The notes: a model not told the origin generated them from the letters alone. Shown: positions 45,180-59,330, numbered from the stretch's first letter. The stretch: DNA of 64,000 bases from Paragordius varius (GCA_964247055.1 OZ176057.1:5270001-5334000), one strand, 5' to 3'. A program made the numbers and translations.

Positions 45180-46755
45180 AAATCTTATGAAGTTGTTAAG
45201 AATGTTCAAAGGTGTTAATAAATTTCTAAAAACAATTCTCGAAAACTCTTGTAAACCCAATTTTTTACTCTAAAATGGCTCTAAAATTCTTTTAAAAATA
45301 AAAGAATGTTAAAAAGTATTAAAACTTCCTAATCTAATATCCCTAATATTTCTTGAAACGAAGTCCTGAACTTAAAAAAGCGGTAAAATTCCTTAAATTT
45401 TTTAGCGCTAAATTTTTAATTTCTAGAAAAGCAGTAAAATGACTAAAAACCGGTAGGATTATTTAAGAACTTTTTTCAAAGGCAAAAATTACCTAAAGAT
45501 TTAAAAAATGGCAAATAATCTTTTAAAAAAACGCTAAAATTCTTACTAAGGTCAAAAATGCAAAAATTCTTTAAAAAAGCGTAAATTTTATTTTTAAATT
45601 TACAAACTGCGAAAATTTCCTAAAAAACCGATATTTATCGTTAAAAACCGCTAAAATTCTAAAAAGGCTAAAACTCTTTATTATTCGCAAAGGACAAAAA
45701 TTACTTTTAATTCTAAAGCAGTAAAAATCTTTAGAAATTGCTAATATCTCTAAAAATCATCTGAAGAGGCTAATTTTCCAAAACCTATTAGAATCCTTTA
45801 AAAAATTATGATTATTTTTTTTAAATCTAATAAACAAGCGATGAAATTTAAAAACAGCTTAAAACTCTAGAAAACGCCGAATCTTAAAATTTTAAAATTT
45901 TCTAAAAATGGCAATTTCATTTTTAAATTTTATAATTTTTTAAAAACCATTTAAATTCTTTGAAAAGCGATATTTAATTGTTCATTTCTATAAAAAAAGT
46001 AGAAAATTGCTTTAAATTCGCTAAAATGGCTGAAATTGTTTAACAACCGCTAAAACATTCTAAAAATCGTTAAAATTTTCTAAAACTCCTTAAAAACCGC
46101 TAAAACACTTTAAAACTCGCTAAAAACTCTTTAAGAAGCGCTAGAATTTTTAAAAATTGCTAAAAAAAATTTTAATTAAAAAAACGCGCTGAAATTCGCT
46201 AAAAATTGCTAAATTTTTTAAATCCGCTCAAAATCTCTTAAAACCGCTAAAATTGTTTAAACAAGCATAAATATTCTTTTTAAATCCAAAAAATCGCTTG
46301 AAATTTCCTAAAAACCGCTAAAATTTTCCAAAAACCGCTAAAACTATCTAAAAAGTCTATTTTTTTAAAATTATTCTTAAAACCGCTAAAATTTTTAGAA
46401 AAATTGATAAAACTCCTTTTAAATCAAAAAAATGTGCTTGTATTTTTTAAAACCGCTGAAATTCTCTAAAAATCGCTAAAATTTTTTAAAAAACGTAAAA
46501 ATGTTCTTCTAAAATCGCTAAAATTATTAAATAATCGGTAAAATTCTTTAAAAAAGCCTAAATATCCTTTTTAAATCAAAAAATGCGCTGAAATTCTCTA
46601 AAAATTGCTAAAATTTCCTTAAAACCGCTAAATCTTTCTAAAAACCGATAAAATGTTTAAACAAGCGTAAATATTCCTTGTAAATCAAAAATGCACTGAA
46701 AATGCTTAACAATCGCTAAAACTTTCTAAAAACGGCCTAAATTTTTTTAAAACCG
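45180..46755. repeat. array alpha-prime, degenerate part
   Basis: Diverged repeats of the CTAAAATT / TAAAAACCGC type with irregular spacing (CGCTAAAATTCTTT, AAAACCGCTAAAATT). It looks like an old, decaying edge of the array at 47,110-50,335. Confidence 0.8.
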
Positions 46756-46756
46756 C

Positions 46757-47095
46757 TTACAGTTGTTTTTATTAATCATATGTTTTAATTAATTAATCAG
46801 TTGTTTTAACTAATCAGTTGTTTTAAGTAATCAGTGTTCTTAATTAATCAGTTGTTTTAATTAATCAGTTAGTTTAATTAATCAGCTGTTTTAATTAATC
46901 AGTTGTTTTAATTAATCAGCTGTTTTAATTAATCAGTTGTTTTAATTAATCAGTTGTTTTAAGTAATCAGTGTTCTTAATTAATCAGTTGTTTTTATTAA
47001 TCAGTTTTAATTAATCAGTTGTTTTAATTAATCAGCTGCTTTAATTTATCAGTAATTATTAACTTATTAATCATTTTTTATTATTATGTGATTTT
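46757..47095. repeat. array beta patch in unit 2
   Basis: Seventeen-bp CAGTTGTTTTAATTAAT units like those at 22,490-25,635, wedged between two alpha-prime stretches. Confidence 0.9.
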
Positions 47096-47109
47096 ATTCA
47101 TAAGTTGTT

Positions 47110-50100
47110 TCATCTAAAAACCGCCAAAGCTATCTAGAAAGTCTATTTCTCAAAAAATATTCTAAAAACGGGAATTTAAAAACCGTTAAAATTATCTAAA
47201 AACCCTAAAACTTTAAAAACTGCTAAAATTTATAAAAAATCGCCAAAATTCCTTTTAAATGAAAAAACTGCTAAAACTATCTAAAAACCGTTAAAACTTT
47301 CTAAAAAAGTCGATTATTTTGTTGTCAAAATTATTAAAACTAATAAAAAACCGCTAAAATTATTTGAAAACCTTTAATACTCTAAAAACCGCTAAAACTA
47401 TTTAAAAACCGCTAAAACTATCTAAAAACCGTTAAAACTTTCTAAAGTTGATTTTATTGTTGTCAAAATCGTTAAAACTCCTAAACCGCTAAAATTATCT
47501 GAGAACCTTTAAAACTTTTTAAAAACCGCTAAAACATTCTAAAAACTGCTAAAACTTTCTATAAGCCGCTAAAACTTTTTAAAAATTGGTAAAACTTCCA
47601 AAAACCGGTAAAACAATTTTCAAACCGCTAAAACAATTTTAAAACCGCTAAAACTTTATAAAAACCGCTAAAACTTTATAAAAACCGCTAAAACCTTCTA
47701 AAACTATCTAAAAAGTCTATTTCTTTAAAAATATTTTCAAAACCGCTAAAACTACCTAAAAACCGGTAAAACTACCTAAAAACCTCTAAAACTACCTAAA
47801 AACCTCTAAAACAAACCTAAAAACCGCTAAAACTACCTCAAAACCGCTAAAACTTCCTAAAGACCGCTAACTAAAACTATCTAAAAACCGTTAAAAATAT
47901 CTAAAAAGTCTATTTCTTTAAAATTATTTTCAAAACCGCTAAAATTATTTTTAAAATCGCTAAAATTATTTTTAAAATCGCTAAAACTTCCTAAAAACCG
48001 CTAAAACTATTTTAAAACCGCTAAAACTTTCTCAAAAATGTTAATAAAAACCACCTAAATCATCTTAAATCCGCTAAAAACCTTTTTAAAACCGCTAAAA
48101 ACTTTTTTAAAACCGCTAAAAACCTTTTTAAAAACCGCTAAAACTTTTTAAAAACCGCTAAAACTTTTTAAAAACCGCTAAAACTTTTTAAAAACCGCTA
48201 AAACCTTTTTAAAAACCGCTAAAACTTTTTCAAAACCACTAAACCCTTTTTAAAAACCGCTAAAACTTTTTAAAAACCGCTAAAACTTTTTCAAAACCGC
48301 TAAAACTTTTTAAAAACCGCTAAAACTTTTTAAAAACCGCTAAAACTTTTTCAAAACCACTAAACCCTTTTTAAAACCGCTAAAACTTTTTAAAAACCGC
48401 TAAAACTTTTTAAAAACCGCTAAAACTTTTTCAAAACCACTAAACCCTTTTTAAAACCGCTAAAACTTTTTAAAAACCGCTAAAACTTTTTAAAAACCGC
48501 TAAAACTTTTTAAAAACCGCTAAAACTTTTTCAAAACCGCTAAAACTTTTTCAAAACCACTAAACCCTTTTTAAAACCGCTAAAACTTTTTCAAAACCAC
48601 TAAACCCTTTTTAAAACCGCTAAAACTTTCTAAAAACCGCTAAAACTTTTTAAAAACCGCTAAAACTTTCTAAAAACCGCTAAAACTTTCTAAAAACCGC
48701 TAAAACTTTCTAAAAACCGCTAAAACTTTCTAAAAACCGCTAAAACTTTCTCAAAAATGTTAAAACTTTCTCAAAAATGTTAAAACTTTCTCAAAAATGT
48801 TAAAACTTTCTCAAAAATGTTAAAACTTTCTCAAAAATGTTAAAACTTTCTTATAACCGCTAGAACCTTTTTAAAAACCGCTAAAACTTTCTCATAACCG
48901 CTAAAACTACCTAAAAACCGCTAAAACTACCTAAAAACCGCTAAAACTACCTAAAAACCGCTAAAACTACCTAAAAACCCCAAAACATTCTAAAAACCGC
49001 TAAAACTTTCTCAAAACTGTTAAAACTTTCTCAAAACTGTTAAAACTTTCTCAAAACTGTTAAAACTTTCTCAAAAATGTAAACTTTCTCAAAAATGTTA
49101 AAACTTTCTCAAAAATGTTAAAACTTTCTCATAAACGCTAAAAACTTTCTAAAAACCGCTAAAATTTTCTCATAACCGCTAAAACTTTGTAAAAACCGCT
49201 AAAACTTTCTCATAACTGTTACACTTTTTCATAACTGTTAAAACTTTCTCATAACCGCTAAAACCTTTTTAAAAACCGCTAAAACTTTATAAAAATTGCT
49301 AAAACTACCTAAAAACCGCTAAAACTACCTAAAAACCGCTAAAACTTTCAAAGACCGCTAAAACTTTCTAAAAACTTTTCAAACTTTCTCAAAACTTTCT
49401 CAAAACTGTTAAAACTTTCTCAAAAATGTTAAAACTTTCTCAAAACTGTTAAAACTTTCTCAAAACTGTTAAAACTTTCTCATAACCGCTAAAACCTTTT
49501 TAAAAACCGCTAAAACTTTATAAAAATTGCTAAAACTACCTAAAAACCGCTAAAACTACCTAAAAACCGCTAAAACTTTCAAAGACCGCTAAAACTTTCT
49601 AAAAACTTTTCAAACTTTCTCAAAACTTTCTCAAAACTGTTAAAACTTTCTCAAAAATGACTTTCTCAAAACTGTTAAAACTTTCTCATAACCGCTAAAA
49701 CTTCCTTAAAACCGCTAAAACCTTTTTTTAAACCGCTAAGCTTTTTAAACCGCTAAAACTATTTTAAAACCACCAAAACTATTTTAAAACCGCTAAAACT
49801 ATCTATATTTCTTTAAAATTATTATCAAAACCGCTAAAACTTCCTAAAAACAGTAAAATTTTTAGAAAAATCGCTAAAATTCCTTTTAAATCAAAAAATT
49901 GCGCCTAATTATTAACCGCTAAAACTATTTAAAACCCCTAAAACTATCCAAAAATCTATTTCTTTAAAATTATTTTCAAAACCGCTAAAATTATTCTTAA
50001 AACCGTTAAAAATTTCTAAAAACCGCTAAAATTATCTAAAAATCTTTAAAACTTTTTAAAAAAGTTTATTACTTAAAATATTCTCAAAACCGCTAAAATT

Positions 50101-50335
50101 ATATAAAACCGCTAACTAACGCTAAAATTTTCTAACGCTAAAATTAAAGTATGCGCTAAAAATTTCTGTGCTCTCTAATAAAATTCATTAAAAAAGCTTA
50201 AATATTCTTTTTAAAAATTGCTAAAAAACCGCTGATTACTTTAAAAACCGCTAAAATTGTTTAAACAAACGTAAATATTCTTTTTTAATCAAGAAATGCT
50301 CTGAAATTTTTAACAACCAAGTGCTAAAATAAAAT
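47110..50335. repeat. array alpha-prime: 20-bp A-tract tandem repeat
   Basis: The core monomer is TAAAACTTTT / TAAAAACCGC, two 10-bp blocks. Variant runs replace one block (AAACTACC, TCAAAAATGT, TCAAAACTGT), and a segment near 49,250-49,400 recurs at about 49,490-49,640. It is most regular at 48,060-48,760. A-tracts are again spaced by one helical turn. Confidence 0.95.
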
Positions 50336-50344
50336 CGGAAATAA

Positions 50345-51545
50345 ATATTTTTATTAATTAGCTGTTTTAATTAATTATTTGTTTTTCATTTGTTAATTAA
50401 TCATTTGTTTTTAATCATTAATCAGCTGTTTTATTTAATTATATGTTTGTATAAATCAGTTGGTTTAATTAATCAGCTGTTTTAATTAATCATTTGTTAC
50501 TACAAATCAGTTGTTTTAATTATTGATTTGTTTTAATTAATGATTTGTTTTAAATCATTTGTTTTTATAATTCAGTTGTTTTAATATTCATTTGTTTTTA
50601 TAATTCAGTTCTTTTAATATTCATTTGTTTTGTAAATCAGTTAATCAGTTGTTTTTATAAATCGGTTGGTTTAATTAATCAGTATTTTAATAAATTTGTT
50701 TTTATAAATTAGTTGGTTTAATTTATCAGCTGTTTTAATTAATCAGTTTTTTTAATTAATCATTTGTTTTTATAAATCAGCTGTTTTTTTATTAATCAGT
50801 TTAAATCTGATTAAATTAATCAGTTATAAATCAGTTGTTTTAATTAATGATTTGTTTATAAATCGGTTGGTTTAATTAATCAGTATATTAATAAAACATT
50901 TCTTTAATAGTCAGATTTTTTTTAATAATCAGCTGTTAATATTAATCAGCTGTTTTAATTATAATCATTTGTTTTTACTATTTAGTTGTTTAATCAGTTG
51001 TTTTAATTAATCATTTGTTTTTTGTTAATCATTTGTTTCAATTAATCAGTTGTTTTAATTAATCAGTTGTTTATTAATCAGTTGTTTATTAAACAGTTGT
51101 TTATTAATCAGTTGTTTCTTTATAAATCATTTCTTTAATAATCAGATTTTTTAATAGTCAGCTGTTTAAATTAATCAGATGTTTAAATTAATCAGATGTT
51201 TAAATTAATCAGCTGTTTTAATTTTAATCAGTTGTTTTAATTATTCAGTTGTTTTGATTATTCAGTTGTTTTGATTATTCAGTTGTTTTGATTATGCAGT
51301 TGTTTTGATTATGCAGTTGTTTTGATTATTCAGTTGTTTTAATTAATCAGTTTTTTCAATTAATCAGTTTTTTCTATATAAATCATTTCTTAATAATCAG
51401 ATTTTTTAATAATCAGCTGTTTAAATATATCAGTGTTTTAATTATAATCATTTGTTTTTACTATTTAGTTGTTTTTATTATTCAGTTGTTTCAATCATTT
51501 GGTTTTATTATTCATTTGTTTTTATTAATCAGTTTTTATTATTAT
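50345..51545. repeat. array beta, second patch in unit 2
   Basis: CAGTTGTTTT, CAGCTGTTTT and ATCATTTGTTT units with more variation than in unit 1. CAGCTG variants are common here. Confidence 0.9.
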
Positions 51546-51559
51546 GTTTATTTCATTAA

Positions 51560-51850
51560 TAATTTGTCTATCTAAAAACCGCTAAAACTATCTAAAAACC
51601 GTTAAAATTATCTAAAACTCTATTTCTTTAAAAATATTTGAAAACCGCTAAAACTTCCTAAAAACTGCTAAAACTTCCTAAAAATTCTTTTTAAATTAAA
51701 AAATGCGTTGAAATTCTTTAAAAATTGCTAAAATTTTATTAAAACCGCTAAATATATCTAAAATCTGTTAAAAATGTCTAAAAACCGCTAAAACTCTTTA
51801 AAAAGCGTAAATTTAAATCAAAAACCGCTAAAATTGTCTAAAAAACGTAA
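51560..51850. repeat. array alpha-prime, terminal fragment
   Basis: CTAAAAACCGCTAAAACTAT units return for about 300 bp and end at the edge of the shared 5.7-kb block. Confidence 0.85.
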
Positions 51851-51977
51851 TTTTTTTTCTGCAAACATATGCCACCTTTTTTATATAAATTTTATTATTT
51901 TAACCAATTAGCCATTTTAAATAGCGTATTTAAATTTTTCATCTCAATATATTGTAACATACTATTTTTTTGTTTAG

Positions 51978-52068
51978 AATGTGATGTCTTACAGAAGTAC
52001 GAAGGATTTCCTTGGCCTACTGCCCAACAAAACTGATGTAGAAAATACCTGGAATGTTTCGGAATTGG
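51978..52068 (+). ncRNA. exon-like module 2, unit 2
   Basis: Same borders as the unit 1 copy (TTTTTTTGTTTAG before, GTAATT after), 91 bp against 96 bp. Confidence 0.3.
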
Positions 52069-52402
52069 GTAATTATTATTTTATATTTTGAATTATTATT
52101 CAAGTGTTTTCGTTAATAATTGTTTTCTTTTATAAATTCTGTATAAATCATTTTTATCATAATCAACTTTTTTTATGTAATTAGCATTTATCATTTGTTT
52201 ATTAGTTGTTTTAATTAATCAATTGTTTTTAGTTTTAAAATTGGCTAGCTTGAGATATTCTAAAGATATTTTTTTAAAAAGAATATGTAGAGTATATAGA
52301 ATATAAATTTATAATTATCTATCGTTTGTAAAAAATTTGTATTTATTATTGTAACGTAATATTTAATCATCAATTATTACATTTTTCTTTAATTTACTGT
52401 AG

Positions 52403-52485
52403 AATGTGTTGTTAATGTAATCAGCAGCCCGAAACGTAAACGAAGTCTATTGAAAAAGCGTAATTGAATATTATGGATGAACTTG
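52403..52485 (+). ncRNA. exon-like module 3, unit 2
   Basis: 83 bp between AATTTACTGTAG and GTAATT; it appears identical to 26,197-26,279. Module 1 has no counterpart in unit 2. Confidence 0.3.
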
Positions 52486-53052
52486 GTAATTAATTATATT
52501 TAGATTAAATTTTAGAACAGATTTTATTACTAGTTTTTCAACTTTACACTCTTTTCTTAAATTAAATAATTTTTTTATTAAAATTGATGAGTCTATTTTA
52601 ATGCACAATTAAATAAAATAATTGATTTAATTAATCCTTTTTTAATAAATTAACTATTTATAATAAACTTTTGATTTAAAACAAATTATTAAGATATATA
52701 TAATATTGTTCCTTTAATTTTTACCGCAAAATAACAAAATATCACTTTTTAACATACTTCATGATTTTGTTAACTAACCATTTTTCTTGATCAGCTGTTT
52801 TTTGAATTTGATAGTTATAATTATTAAATAGTTTCAATATATTTATTTTTTTAAATCATTATTAGTATTTGACTTTATATTTTATTTTATTTTTAGGAAA
52901 CAATGTAGTATCCACTTTATTGCTGCCATACCAATTAAACTATTTACGTATATATTTTTAGTTACTTTTTACGTTATTAATAACCAATTGTCTAAATATT
53001 TTTTATTTTTTCCTTATTATTCAGAATCAGTTGTTATTAATCAGGTTTAAAG

Positions 53053-53170
53053 CACTTTAAGGGCTTCGAGTTTGTGGGCTAGGGTTAGGGTGAGGGATTG
53101 GAGTTGGTTCATTTTCTTAAAGAAGTCCGCAGGACTTCCTCGGTCTGCGAAGCAGGCCGAGACCCACGCA
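53053..53170 (-). repeat. twin-hairpin repeat (HR) copy, inverted
   Basis: Full-length, orthologous to 26,863-26,980. A partial tail follows at 53,889-53,913. Confidence 0.85.
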
Positions 53171-54320
53171 TATCTTTTTAAATTAAATCTTTGTCTCTGA
53201 ATTTTTTAGCTTTTGATTTATTTTAAAAAAGGATATTCTTTTTTTCCTATTTCTGTTTTTTGATTAATTTTACACCATTTTATCAAAAGACTTAAACATT
53301 ATCTGAATTATTGGTCCGCAAACTTTTTAATGGACAGATCATATGCCATTTTTATTGCGTGTTTGGTTGATAGAATATTAAAGGATTTCGAGTTTATGGG
53401 CTGGGCTTATGTAAATCAAAGCAATTTTTTATTTTTTAATGGCTTTGTACTAAAATTGCAATACTAAAGCTGATTTTGGGTTTTAATTATGGAAATAAAC
53501 TGCTAATTTGTAAAGTAACCGCAAAAATTTATATTTAAAGTAGAATAGTTAGAAAGCAATTTTTTTCTTTATCGGTTAAAACCTTAATCTGGGCTTTTTC
53601 GGAATTGAGCTAATTTTATTACGGGCTTTGAACAATTTTGTTTGGATATACGATCTAATAATATTTCTTATACATTCACAAACAAAAAACTTGTTTTATT
53701 TGACTCCAAACTTTTCAATGTTATTTCTGCAGTGTTTGATCATATGATTTTGGCTGATCGAAATTAAAGGCTCATTAGTTTTAGTTAATAACTGCTAATT
53801 TGTAAAGTAAAACCGCAAAATTTAAATTTGAAAGCCACAATTCAGCTATTTTTTTAGGGGGTTTGATTAATCTACGTTGAATATTTTAAGGCGAGTTTGT
53901 GGGTTAGGGTTATGTGGGGGTTCATTTAGAGTTTTGTTGTCACTTTTATTAATAATTTCCAAATTATAAATAAACCGCAAAATAAATGTTATGCTATTAT
54001 TTTCTAACCTCGAATCTAATAATATTTTTTATCATTTTTTATACATCAGAACAGAACAAATTGACTCAACTAGACATGAAATAAAACCAACTCACACAAG
54101 AATGAATATGAAACTAATGACTTAACTACACAAGGAACAAAACTTACACACAAGAATCAATATGAAACAATCACAATAATTAATTTATATAATAAGATTC
54201 AATAAATGATGATAATGTTTGATATATTGTTATTTTTAAAAAAAATTAAAAAATATAAATAAATATATATAACCCCCCCCCCCCCCAAAGGGCGAGAAAA
54301 AAAAATTAAAAAATATTCTA

Positions 54321-54380
54321 AGTCCAAAATTTTATTTTGAGCGTCCGGGAGTAAGAGTGCTCAAAATACAATTTTGGACT
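54321..54380. repeat. stem-loop 1, unit 2 copy
   Basis: Same arms and loop as 28,077-28,136, with one arm position changed (CAAAATACAATTTTGG). Confidence 0.85.
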
Positions 54381-54535
54381 TTGGGGCCTGACTCACTCTC
54401 TAATGGGAGAAATAAATCCTTCTTCACACACGAGTGAGGAAAACAACTCTCTCAAAATAACAAGAGCTGATTTTCCCCACTAGTGTGAAGGGGGATATTC
54501 CTCCCATTAGAGAGTCATCAGGCCCAAAACTCTCC
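54376..54535. repeat. stem-loop 2, unit 2 copy
   Basis: Here the left arm reads CTCACTCTCTAATGGGAG, pairing fully with CTCCCATTAGAGAGT, better than in unit 1. Confidence 0.8.
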
Positions 54536-55140
54536 ACAAGTATAATGAGAGTTTGTTGTGCCTTCAAGCCGAAGAGTGCCATCAATCAGCTCCAGGCGCG
54601 ATTTTCCTTTGTTAGGTTCCGTGGAGGTCCCCGAAAGCTTGCTCCGTTTCAACCGATCCCATTTCCCCAACGAGTCAAAGTCAATCCACACCTAAATATT
54701 AGGTTTACCTCATAATCCGTAGGCTCCTTTTCCCGTATGGTTCTTGTTCATGTGCTCTCCCATATTCGGCCAATCCCAAATTCCCGGCAGTCCATCTCAC
54801 CAGGGCTTCTGGAATCCGTGTTGAACGCCTTCCCCCATAGAGTTTATCCCAATACACCTAAATTATACATTTACCTCGTAATCAGCACGCCTTTTTCGGT
54901 TCGATCCTTCATTCACTCACGAATCCTTGGTTGCTGGTCTTGAATCACGTCCCCATCCCTGGTTGCCATTGGATAAGAAGGCCTAAAGCCTTCAAATTAG
55001 ATCTTCCAACCAGCCTTCCCATATAATTTTTTTTCTGATTGCAATCATAGGCGCTTATATTTCCCAATACATCCATATATGTACTCTGGTTTTCCAAATT
55101 ACAAATTACATAAACTAACACTTTTATGGACACCTAAGCT
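54485..55140. other. G+C-rich island, unit 2 copy
   Basis: Same segment as 28,240-28,900. The second module contains GGTTCGATCC, which resembles a tRNA B box, but no A box or cloverleaf is seen. Confidence 0.5.
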
Positions 55141-58100
55141 TGTCCTTAGATTTTCTTTTTAAGTAATTTTGATTTTATTTTTTAGTTCAATTCTATATTA
55201 TATGCTCTCTTTATCTATTATATCAGCGGAATTGGTTGGAATATGCTAATATATTTTATATGGGGTGCTATATAATTAATGTATTGCTTGCATAAATATG
55301 ATATATTAAATTTTGCACATGGAACGCACAATTTCATTTAATTTATCTGATTATCACTAGGATGGAAATTTTAACCCTCTTATTAATAAAAAATTTATGG
55401 AAATTCTTTTATCAAATACATAAATATCATGTCATTTTATATATGACTTCAAAATTTTAAAATATTCCTAAGATGTGGGATATATAATTTGCCAGAAACA
55501 CCAATTACGCTAACTCACAAGATTTTAACTTGCACAATATATTAAATTATAAATTTGATTTAGGTTGACGTGTGCATAGATGCTGGAAAACGATACGATC
55601 TATCAAGGGAGATATTAACAGTACTACTCTTGTATTAACCAAAGTTTTTCTATACCAAATGATTTGTTATGGAACATCTGATGGTGTAATCCTACCTGTT
55701 GGAATCACTTGGATGCTTCTTGAATGTTGATCATCTTTAATTTGAAATTTTCTAATTAACTGTTGTTTATAAAATAAATTTATAAATATTATTTTAGCTA
55801 TTATTTGTAATATTTTACGTTAAATACAATTTCGCTTATATGTAAAAAATATTCGAAAAATTGTATGATCGCAACTAAAGATAAAGTAAAGGGGTGCGAT
55901 TTTTTGCAAGAATTTATCGTTAAAATGGATATGACAAACATTTTTTTAGATATCCCACCGGTAAATTTATAAATATATAATTTGTAATATATTATATATA
56001 TATATAAAATATGATATCAGTTATTTAAATAAAAATATGGTTAAACAACATTTTTTTGTAGAAATATTACATTTTTTTTGTTTCCATAAAAAATAATTTA
56101 AGCAAGTTTTTAAGCTGCTTTTGTATAAAAGTTCCATGTCAAACTCCTTCGACGCCATTTTTATTTTACAAATTTTTTGAAAAATATCGTCTTCATTTAA
56201 TTTTGAAGGTAATATTAAACTTTTTTTTCATCTAACTTTGATAGAAATAAAAAAAGCGGTTGTATTATTTTTCATGTTTACCATTGCACATATGTCAAGT
56301 TGACTAAATTTTTACCTTTCGGTTTTAGCTTAAAATAAGTAATATTGAGTATTTTTGAATGAAATTTTTTATATATTTCGGATTATTGATGTTATATAAA
56401 TTCAAAATTTTGCCATGGTTTCGATTCCTTCCATATTTTTAGAGAATTTTAGAAGGACTAAAATGAATGTGTTTAAATTTACTATTCTTTTGGCACGATG
56501 ATTGATATATATTTTTCCGTTTCTATAGTCTCCATATATTTTCCAACTAAAATCAAGGAAGCTAATAATTCATTTTTATACAACTAAAATTATTCACATA
56601 ACTCCCTATCAATTAATATTTTATTCGTTTATGGACCCCTCTATTCGAATATGGACAATGTAATTAAATATACATGTTGGATGTTTTTTCCTGTATTGTG
56701 TTGATTTCAAACAATTTTTTGAAAATATAATATTCTCAATAAATTATTTAATATACTGAATAATGTTTTTCATGTAAAAATGTCTTTTAACAGGAGAGAT
56801 GTTATGTTATGAAAGATGATTAGTATTCAAAAAAATGTCATTTAATTGTTGAGCTGGACCGATCGTTGGTTTTTAAATACACCGAAAACCAAAACCAATA
56901 AACGATGACAAATTTAAAACTTATGATTTAATCACTAAACCAAACAATTTAATGTTATCCGTTTAAATGGATTCAAATAATTGTAAAAATATTTTAACCA
57001 TTGCTAAATATTTGATAAAATTTTTCAAGATAATTAACCATTTTCAATTAAAGCCAATAAATTTATCATTATGTATCATAAGGATAAGTTAGTTTTAGAT
57101 TGGTTATTTAATAAAAACGTTTACACCCTTTACTTGATTGTATTAATAACAAGTCTGGACCAACCTTACTTCCTGTTAACTCAATCAATTTCGGAATATT
57201 ACTTGAAAATTATCCAAATGATTAATACATAAGCAAATATAAAATGTTGGAATTGATTTTCGGGTTGACATGCCATCTAAGAAAATTCACATCAACTTTT
57301 TATAGTAATTACTCAAATTCGGAATCAGAAATTTAGGCCATTATCAGTTAAATTAATTACTTTTATGTTTTAACTTTAATATAATATATATGACAAATTT
57401 TGATTGCGCGTGAAAAAAATCTTGTATGTTTGTAACTTGATAAGGGCAAGGTTAACATAATTAATATACTATTAAATAAAATACATAATATATATTATAT
57501 ATTTATTTGCCTTAAAATTTATATTCTACAAATTGTAATATTTGCTTTATGTCATAAAATACGAGAGTCTTTAAAGGGATTAATAAATGCTACAAAATAT
57601 CCATGCAAATTATAGCCTTTCGATGACCAGAATATTCTTTAACACCTATAGTTTTAAAGGCGTCTCCAGAATTCAGTAATTTCCAAAGCCTAGCTTTCCC
57701 GTCACTGCAAGCTAAAAAATAGAGAAAAATCACGTAAAAATATTTATAGGAGAAATTAATAAATACTAACTCTTTAGAAGCGGGACGAAAAAAAAGATAA
57801 TATTTTAGTGTTTTTAATTTAATTACAAGGTTGGGGATAACTTTATCTTATTATATGTTTTCTATTTTGTTTGAAATAAAAGTAAAATATTTATATATTA
57901 AAACTATAAAAATAAAACCGTTTTGTCGGAAAACTTTTCGATAAAAAATCGTAAAAATCAGAGTAAAAAGGACTTTAGAACAAAAAAAAACCTTTTGTTT
58001 GACTCTCAATATCTGTAAGCAAATTCTAAAAGGGAAATAAAAAATAATTTAAAACCAACCAGTTAATAAATATCTGTAAGATGTAAGAATTTTTCCATGA

Positions 58101-58465
58101 GCGCTATTCATATTATAATGTTTATTGATTTTGGCATCCAAATTCAAATCAGCAGGCATGGAAAATTCTGAACTTAGGAATCGAGAACACCAAACCCATT
58201 TATTAACAGCTGGGTGTTCTAATTTCCAACATGCTAGTAATATTATTATTATTATAATGTAATGTAAAAATAATTATTTTCCAATTTTTAGCAATAGTTA
58301 AAGATTTAGAAACTTATTTTTTTTTCTTACAAATTACCCATTCTTATGAAGAAAAAAAAACAAAATTGAAGAAAAATACATAATAAATATCGTCAACTAT
58401 AAAAAAATTAAAACATATCCATACGAATTATTGTACCACCCGCCTATATATAAATTTTCAATCTA

Positions 58466-58736
58466 AATATACCATTTAGACTTCAAATTCAACCTCAAAC
58501 AATTCAAATCACTCAATAAATTATGTGCTCTTTTAAGATTAAAAATTACCTATATTTTTTAATATTTTTAAAAAATTAAATTTTGTTTGTAATTAAAATA
58601 ATACGGAAATAAACTATGCGCCATAAAGATATATTTCATATAAATGATGAGTTATATTAGCTACCCAAAAACACATAATATATTTTTAGGGTAAATTTGA
58701 ATTGTTCAAGGCTGATTTTAAATTGTAAATGGTATA
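58466..58736. mobile_element. MITE-2 copy in the I-J intron, unit 3
   Basis: Orthologous to 32,286-32,557, same ends and core. Confidence 0.7.
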
Positions 58737-59090
58737 TTAAACGATTAATTAACTAAATTATATGTTCTATATCAAAAGAACAAGGTAGAAATTACTTACA
58801 TTAGCTTATTATCAAAGCCCAAAAATTAGCTCGTGTAATATTTAAAAAAATATAAATACAAATTATATATACATAATCTTAGTGATAATTTATTATTTCT
58901 TAAAAGGAAATTTCATGGTTAAGTCTTTTCAATTTTGGCAATCAAGTAGTAAAAATTGATAATAAATGGATGGTATATCGTAAATTCATTACAGTATAGC
59001 CCATTTATTTTGGCAATTTTATGAATATATTTCAATTGCAAATATCGTAAAATATATACAATCAAAACTTATTATATATATATATATATA

Positions 59091-59330
59091 AATTTAATTT
59101 ATACGGAGAAAATGTAAAAATATAATAAATTTTTTTCTTCAAAAGACAACCCCAACTTTTTAATTTATCTTAAATAGCAATCGTAAAATATGTCATTAAT
59201 TGTGTTACCAATATACGTCTCTATTTTATAATTTAAATTTAAAACAATGAGTTAATTTAAAAAAATAAAGGTTTAAACAGTATGGGGTTGTTTTTTAGAA
59301 AAGAATATTTGTCTTTATATATTAAATTTT

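Larger units (their letters stand above)
51855..57589. repeat. 5.7-kb block duplicated at 25,636-31,371
   Basis: Second copy of the block, with its own modules, inverted HR copy, poly-C run (54,273-54,286), stem-loops, G+C-rich island (54,485-55,140) and A+T-rich 3' part, ending at the unit 3 LST8-like exon K. Small insertions such as TTAATGGCTTTGTAC near 53,440 distinguish it. Confidence 0.9.

Noticed and set aside
54895-54910. tRNA-like B box GGTTCGATCC
   Set aside because: No A box at the right distance, no cloverleaf, and the unit 1 copy reads GGTTCGATAC.
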